From positions 1 through 35,428 of the forward strand of contig CAYXHZ010000031.1 of the NCBI GenBank assembly GCA_964465065.1: DNA of 35,428 nucleotides, given 5' to 3'. The notes under the pieces are model-generated. The model was not told the origin of the DNA and did no database searches. It was given only the letters and a program-made list of their open reading frames with translations. The DNA comes from CAYMND01 sp964465065. GTDB taxonomy: Bacteria; Acidobacteriota; Aminicenantia; UBA2199. Both the position numbers and the translations under genes were made by a program. Positions 30,961 through 35,428 of this stretch are shown here, piece by piece; position 1 is the stretch's first letter; each line of letters begins with the position of its first letter.

Positions 30961-32686
30961 TTTTTCCACACCGGTCCGGGATCGCCCCCGTTTCATCGAG
31001 GAACTCGGCTCGGCCTACACCTTGCGCCGCAAGAACATGCTGGTCCTGACCGGCGACAGCACCGGCCTGTTCTGGAGCCCGACCGCCGAGAATTACCTGT
31101 CGCTGGAGCAGACTCTCGATCAGGAGCTCAGCGGCCATTTCCACCTGCTCAGCCTGGACATCGCCTCGGGGATCAATTTTTACCGTGACGAAACCCGTGC
31201 CGAAGTGATCCGGGTCTGCGAGTCGACCGACGGCTACTACGTGCCGCAGAAACGGCTCAAAGCCATCAGTGAGCTGCTGGAATCGGTCAAACACAGCCCG
31301 CTGACCGCGCTGGTGCTGCTCAACGCCATGATCGACGCCTTCCGCCGCGTACGCCGCCTCGAATCCAGGCTCAAGCCTCTGTGCGTCATCATCCGCTTCG
31401 CCGGCGCGCTGTTTCCGGCCGGAGAATTCGCCCGCCTTTCCGACCTCGACCGCCAGTGCCTGGTCTCGCTGTTGTCCTGGGTCAACACCCCGGCCTTTCG
31501 CGAAAGCCCGGAGCTGATCGTCCTGATCAACCCGGTGCGCAGCGAGATCAACCAGCAAATTCTCAACCTGCCGCAGAGCGAACACATCTCCATCCGCCTG
31601 CCCGATCAGTCGGAGCGGGACCGCTTCGTACAGCATTTCCGCGCCACCCGCAGCGGCCTGAACTTCGCCGAGGATACCGCAAGCTTCGCCGAGGACAGCG
31701 CCGGACTGACCTTGCCGCACATCAAGGATATCCTGGAAGTGGCCCAGCGCACCGGCCGACCGGTTTCCCGGCAGGAGATCAACGAGACCGTCAACACCCT
31801 GCTGCAGAACCAGCTCGGCGACATCATCCGCGTCAAGAGACCGAGCCACGGTCCGCAGGACATCGTCGGCTACCGGAAGGAAAGCGAAATTTTCAAGTCC
31901 ATATTCCTGCGCTGCCAGGACCCCGAGACGGCCATTTCGGCCATCCTGGTCTCCGGTCCCAACGGCTCGGGCAAGACCTACCAGCTGGAGGCCTACGCCA
32001 GCGTGTCGGGACGCATCGTCATCGAGCTGGCCGGTATCCGCGGCTCCTACTTCGGCGAAACCGACCGTTTCTTCGAACTGCTGCGCTGGCATATCGAAAC
32101 CTTCGGCAAAATCCTGATCCTGGTCGACGAGGCCCACACCGCCTTCGGCTCGGTACACAGCTCCGATACCCATCAGACCGAGCAGCGTCTGTCGGGCAAC
32201 ATCATCAAGATGATGGGCGATCCGCGCTTTCTGGGCAAGGTGCTCTGGGGTCTGATGACCTCCCGTCCCGACGAGCTGGATCCGGACATCAAGAGCCGTG
32301 CCCCGCTGCAGATCCCCATCTTCGATCTGGAGGGGAACGAACGGCGCGAATTCGTCGCCGGCATGTTCTCCCGTAAAAAAATCGCCGTCAGCGAAGCGGA
32401 GATGTCGCTGCTGCTGGAACGCACCGATTATTACTCGGCCCGCGATTACCGCAACCTGATCGCCGAAACCCTGGCCAGACGCAAGATGGACCCGACCGTG
32501 CCCATCGCCACCATCCTCGACCAATGGCAGGCCAGCAAGTCCATCAAGCAGGAACGGCTCTTTCAGGAGATGGTCGCCGCCCAGCATTGCTCCTATCCGC
32601 TGTTGCTGCCCGAACGCTACCGCAACATCGGAGACGCGGAGCTGGCCGAACGGATCGAAACGATGAAGATGCGCTTGCGACATTGA
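30947..32686 (+). CDS. Tandem AAA protein with degenerate first half and classic AAA second half
   Basis: A 579-residue cytoplasmic ATPase. The second half (about 310-520) is an active classic AAA module: Walker A GPNGSGKT (Lys343), pore loop SYFGET (Tyr368-Phe369-Gly370, like the WMGE of Vps4/katanin), Walker B ILILVDEAHT (Asp394, Glu395), and a TSRPDELDPDIKSR second region of homology (Arg451). The first half (about 25-290) keeps an AAA-like outline (LVLTGDSTGLFW, LCVIIRFAG, ELIVLINP) but lacks the Walker lysine and the DE, so it is probably structural. ATG 30947 follows GAGGAG by 4 bases; an upstream in-frame start at 30890 has no support. It is the last gene of the operon. Confidence 0.85.
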   Translation: MTNPDFSTPVRDRPRFIEELGSAYTLRRKNMLVLTGDSTGLFWSPTAENYLSLEQTLDQELSGHFHLLSLDIASGINFYRDETRAEVIRVCESTDGYYVPQKRLKAISELLESVKHSPLTALVLLNAMIDAFRRVRRLESRLKPLCVIIRFAGALFPAGEFARLSDLDRQCLVSLLSWVNTPAFRESPELIVLINPVRSEINQQILNLPQSEHISIRLPDQSERDRFVQHFRATRSGLNFAEDTASFAEDSAGLTLPHIKDILEVAQRTGRPVSRQEINETVNTLLQNQLGDIIRVKRPSHGPQDIVGYRKESEIFKSIFLRCQDPETAISAILVSGPNGSGKTYQLEAYASVSGRIVIELAGIRGSYFGETDRFFELLRWHIETFGKILILVDEAHTAFGSVHSSDTHQTEQRLSGNIIKMMGDPRFLGKVLWGLMTSRPDELDPDIKSRAPLQIPIFDLEGNERREFVAGMFSRKKIAVSEAEMSLLLERTDYYSARDYRNLIAETLARRKMDPTVPIATILDQWQASKSIKQERLFQEMVAAQHCSYPLLLPERYRNIGDAELAERIETMKMRLRH

Positions 32687-32727
32687 ACGGCAACCGGCCT
32701 CCGGGGCCCAGAAGACATCAGCTTGCC

Positions 32728-33597
32728 CTACACGTCGAAGAGTCCTTCATAAAGTGCCGAATAATCGGCATCCCCCATGCGCTTTTCCATGGACCGCTCC
32801 ACGATCGTCCGTACCGCCTGCAGGACCAGGTTCGATATGCCCCGGCTTTGGAACGCGCTTTCGATCAGCCGAATGTCCTTGTGCATGTTTTCCAGAGAAA
32901 AGTTGGTCGGATCGAAATGCCTGGCCTCCATCATGGTCAATTTTTTATCGAAGGTCGGCGCGTACAACGCACTTTTACGCAGCAGATCCATGAACAGGTC
33001 CATTGGCAAGGCCTCTTTTTTCAGAAAGGCATGGCTGGCGGCAAAGGCCGTGGTCAAGGAAGCGATGAGCTGGTTGAAAGCCAGCTTCATGGCCGCAGCG
33101 CTGCCGACCGGACCGACATAGACGCAATCCCGCTCGGTCAGGACCTGCAGCAGCGGCTGCTGGGCATCGAAGAGACAGCGCCGCCCTCCGACCATGATCA
33201 TCAGCTCGCCGGCCATAACCTGGGGGACGCTCCCCAGTACCGGCGCCTCGAGGTATTGACCGCCCCGATCCGTTATCTCCTGCGCCAGACTGCGACTCTC
33301 CTCGATAGCGATCGTGGCCATCTGAATCAGCAGCCTGCCCTGCCAATCCAAACCCGCAGCCAGCAGCACCTGCCGGGTCGCACCGCCATCACGGAGTAGG
33401 TTGAGAACCACTGGAACCCGCTCCAGCAGCTGCTCCGGCCCCGTCGCCGGCCTGGCGCCGGACTCCTGCAGTGGCCGGACTTTTTCCGGCGTACGGTTGT
33501 AAACATGCACCTGATAGCCCCGAGTCAGAAAACGCCGGGCCAGAGCCGCACCCATCGTACCGGCACCAGCAATACCGATCACTTTATCTGTATCCAT
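32728..33597 (-). CDS. NAD(P)-dependent oxidoreductase, 3-hydroxyisobutyrate dehydrogenase family
   Basis: A 289-residue beta-hydroxyacid dehydrogenase. Rossmann motif IGIAGAGTMGAALARRFL near the N-terminus, followed by the VYNRTPEKVRPL segment, whose Asn-Arg-Thr favours NADPH as in the succinic-semialdehyde/glyoxylate reductase group; the substrate motif is EAPVLGSVPQVMAGEL, and the catalytic Lys lies in GSAAAMKLAFNQLIA. ATG 33597 was chosen over GTG 33603 because GAGGTG is 5 bases before it. It could reduce glyoxylate, succinic semialdehyde or a related acid. It ends 41 bases from the AAA gene, convergently. Confidence 0.9.
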   Translation of the reverse strand: MDTDKVIGIAGAGTMGAALARRFLTRGYQVHVYNRTPEKVRPLQESGARPATGPEQLLERVPVVLNLLRDGGATRQVLLAAGLDWQGRLLIQMATIAIEESRSLAQEITDRGGQYLEAPVLGSVPQVMAGELMIMVGGRRCLFDAQQPLLQVLTERDCVYVGPVGSAAAMKLAFNQLIASLTTAFAASHAFLKKEALPMDLFMDLLRKSALYAPTFDKKLTMMEARHFDPTNFSLENMHKDIRLIESAFQSRGISNLVLQAVRTIVERSMEKRMGDADYSALYEGLFDV

Positions 33598-33668
33598 GAC
33601 CACACCTCGTCCACCATACTATACACCCCCGATCTCCGTTTTTCCCTCCTTGCCGGCAGCGCCGAAAC

Positions 33669-35006
33669 ATGATATTTTGGGGCGTGCTCAGTCAATCCCC
33701 CGCTCTGACCCGTAAAAAGATCGCCCTGTTCTGGCTACCCCTGTTCTCAACCTGGCTGATGATGGGCCTGGAAGGGCCGTTCGTCGCCGCCGTCATCGCC
33801 CGCATGGCTCAGGCCAAGTACAATCTGGCCGCCTTCGGGGTCGCCCTGTCTCTGGGCATGTTCTTCGAAGCGCCGATCATCATGATGCTTAGCGCCGCCA
33901 ACGTCCTGGTCAAAGGGCGTCGGAGCTACCGGCAGCTGCGTCGCTTCAACAACCGTCTCAACCTGCTGATCAGCACGACCCTGCTGCTGGTATTGCTGCC
34001 GCCCGTTTTTCAATGGCTGACCCGGAGCCTGATCGGTCTGCCCGCCCAGGTGGCCAGTTTGACTCACCAGGCCACCTGGTTTCTGCTACCCTGGCCGGCG
34101 GCCATCGGCTTTCGCCGTTTTTACCAGGGTATACTCATCGGCAACCACCTGCCGCGCCGGGTAGCCTACGGGACGGTAGTCCGCCTGAGCGGTATGGCCC
34201 TGACTTCACTGCTGCTGGGACTGTTCACCTCCCTGCCCGGTGCCTGCGTCGGCAGCGCCGCCCTGTCGACCGGGGTCGTGCTGGAATGTCTGGCCAGCCG
34301 CCTGATGGCCGGTCCGCTGATCCGTCGCCTGCTCGACGAGGACGAACCACCCCGTTTCAAGTTTCTGACCGGCCGCGAACTGATCGCCTTCTATCTGCCC
34401 CTGGCCCTGACCTCGCTCCTGGGACTGGCCGTACACCCGATGATGTCCTTTTTCCTGGGCAAGAGCCGCCTGGCCATCGAGTCTCTGGCCGTACTGCCGG
34501 TGGTCAACTCCCTGGCTTTTCTGTTCCGCAGCGCCGGCCTGTCCTACCAGGAAACGGCCATCGCTTTGATGAAAACCGGCGAAGAAACCCTGTCCAAGTT
34601 GCGTCGGTTCGCCTGGCTCCTGGGCGCTCTCAGCGCGGGCAGCCTCCTGGGCATCGCCTTCACTCCAGCCGTCAGGGTCTGGTTCGGGGATATTTCCGGT
34701 CTGTCGCCGGAACTGGCCGGCCTGGCGGTCGTACCCACCCGCATCTTCGCCATCATCCCGGCCCTGGAGGTCCTGCTGGCCATGCAGCGGGCCCGCCTGG
34801 TCGTCACCCAGAATACCCGGCCGATCACCCTGGCCACAGTCATCGAGGTCGGCATCATCGCCCTGTTCCTCACCCTGGCCGTTACCGGAACCAACCTGAT
34901 CGGCGTGACCGCCGCCGCCCTGGCCGCCATGAGCGGCCGCATCTGCGCCGTGACCTTCCTGCAGCAAAAAATACAAAAAAGCCGCACTTTGCATTACAAT
35001 AAGTGA
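33669..35006 (+). CDS. MATE-like / ANKH-like polytopic membrane transporter
   Basis: A 445-residue integral membrane protein with about 12 hydrophobic segments in two halves. The opening KIALFWLPLFSTWLMMGLEGPFVAAVIARM and the second-half LPLALTSLLGLAVHPMMSFFLGK recall the MOP flippase superfamily, particularly bacterial relatives of the progressive ankylosis (ANKH) protein; a classic MATE or Wzx role is also possible. ANKH exports small anions such as pyrophosphate or citrate in animals; the bacterial substrate is unknown. It is followed at 15 bases by the zinc-ribbon gene, probably in one transcript. The ATG lacks a good Shine-Dalgarno. Confidence 0.7.
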   Translation: MIFWGVLSQSPALTRKKIALFWLPLFSTWLMMGLEGPFVAAVIARMAQAKYNLAAFGVALSLGMFFEAPIIMMLSAANVLVKGRRSYRQLRRFNNRLNLLISTTLLLVLLPPVFQWLTRSLIGLPAQVASLTHQATWFLLPWPAAIGFRRFYQGILIGNHLPRRVAYGTVVRLSGMALTSLLLGLFTSLPGACVGSAALSTGVVLECLASRLMAGPLIRRLLDEDEPPRFKFLTGRELIAFYLPLALTSLLGLAVHPMMSFFLGKSRLAIESLAVLPVVNSLAFLFRSAGLSYQETAIALMKTGEETLSKLRRFAWLLGALSAGSLLGIAFTPAVRVWFGDISGLSPELAGLAVVPTRIFAIIPALEVLLAMQRARLVVTQNTRPITLATVIEVGIIALFLTLAVTGTNLIGVTAAALAAMSGRICAVTFLQQKIQKSRTLHYNK

Positions 35007-35021
35007 AACGGAGGTCCAGCC

Positions 35022-35426
35022 ATGAAAAAATGCCGTGAATGCCGGCACGAGGTGTCCGAACAGGCCCTGGCCTGTCCGCAATGCGGCGCGCCCTACCCGG
35101 CCCGGGACAAGTGGGACGGCTGGGGATTCGAGTACAAATCCAAGGCCACGCTGCTGGGCATCCCCTGGCTGCACATCGCCTTCAAGTACCGGCCCAACCG
35201 CATGCCGGTACCGGCCCGCGGCATCATCGCCATCGGCCAGTTCGCCTGCGGCTTTCTGACCATTTCCCAATTCGGCATCGGCTTTGTCAGCGTCAGCCAG
35301 TTCACCGTCGCCGCCTTCGCCCTGGCCCAGATCGCCGCCGCCTACTCCCTGATCGCCCAGATCGGTGTCTACATCCACAGCGGCTACGGCCAGATCGTCC
35401 GCAGCCTCAGCTCGCTGATCGGCTGA
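35022..35426 (+). CDS. Zinc-ribbon protein with glycine-repeat hydrophobic tail
   Basis: A 134-residue protein. N-terminal zinc ribbon: Cys4, Cys7, Cys18, Cys21 (CxxC-x10-CxxC). A short W/Y-rich linker follows (WGFEYKSKATLLGIPWLHIAF), then about 60 residues of hydrophobic repeats of roughly 10 residues with Gly/Ala/Ser-Gln-Phe (AIGQFACGFLTISQFGIGFV and onward), which may form membrane hairpins or a stacked beta structure. This ribbon-linker-repeat order occurs in many diverse bacteria; no function is known to me. GGAGG is 8 bases before the ATG. It ends 2 bases before the window edge. Confidence 0.75.
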   Translation: MKKCRECRHEVSEQALACPQCGAPYPARDKWDGWGFEYKSKATLLGIPWLHIAFKYRPNRMPVPARGIIAIGQFACGFLTISQFGIGFVSVSQFTVAAFALAQIAAAYSLIAQIGVYIHSGYGQIVRSLSSLIG

Positions 35427-35428
35427 AA

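Noticed and set aside
30929..32683. 584-codon open frame on the - strand opposite the AAA gene
   Set aside because: Antisense shadow of a protein with clear Walker motifs; no recognisable domain, no Shine-Dalgarno.

Overview
The window comes from a high-GC, diderm (Gram-negative) bacterium. A TonB-dependent-receptor-type C-terminus ends the first gene, and there are OmpA-type peptidoglycan-binding domains, signal peptides and sigma-70-like promoters (TTGACA/TATAAT). I see no decisive phylum marker; the ErcA/hybrid-kinase pair, AmrS, LarB and DUF362/DUF89 genes fit Desulfobacterota-, Acidobacteriota- or Aminicenantota-like lineages, but that is inference. A run of exactly 100 N inside a gene marks this as a scaffolded draft assembly. 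No rRNA, tRNA, CRISPR array or insertion sequence was recognised.

Layout. 1-2000: the end of an outer-membrane receptor gene, a strong bidirectional hairpin terminator, a MurR/RpiR sugar-phosphate-type regulator (-) and a secreted protein of unknown function (-). 2225-5064: an ErcA-like iron alcohol dehydrogenase translationally coupled to a PAS hybrid histidine kinase. 5141-9503: a small GIY-YIG protein, DNA-3-methyladenine glycosylase I, a secreted NTF2/TPR/hydrolase fusion, a thioredoxin-like protein interrupted by the assembly gap, and a HAD 5'-nucleotidase-like protein. 9614-12797: TrmL, a MATE exporter and an AAA/DUF4143 ATPase. 12989-14593: a dCMP-deaminase-family gene, a P-loop kinase and coaD, tightly packed. 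14606-17279 (-): a DUF89-DUF362-larB operon, divergent from glgA-amrS-PHP phosphoesterase (17463-20645). 20746-22263: a membrane-anchored unknown, a Trp-repressor-family regulator and an SRAP (HMCES/YedK) protein.

22380-32686 is the most interesting region: nine same-strand genes, mostly with overlapping or near-overlapping ends, behind one good promoter. They encode, in order, a solute-binding domain fused to OmpA; an extracytoplasmic vWA protein with an intact MIDAS; a membrane-anchored solute-binding domain fused to a degenerate OmpA domain; a two-TM coiled-coil protein; a PspA/IM30-like (ESCRT-III superfamily) coiled coil with an aromatic amphipathic N-terminus; a third, soluble solute-binding protein; an ABC permease; an ABC ATPase; and a tandem AAA protein with an apparently dead first half and a classic Vps4-like second half. 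I infer an envelope-spanning machine: peptidoglycan-tethered ligand sensors, a metal-dependent adhesion protein and an importer physically or functionally linked to an ESCRT-III-like membrane-remodelling protein and a candidate AAA disassembly motor. I know of no described function for this set.

32728-35426: a beta-hydroxyacid-dehydrogenase-family oxidoreductase (-), a MATE-like/ANKH-like membrane protein and a zinc-ribbon protein with a glycine-rich hydrophobic repeat tail. Several promoters place the -10 hexamer only 7-8 bases before the start codon (trmL, the dCMP-deaminase-family gene, the DUF4143 gene), suggesting leaderless mRNAs.
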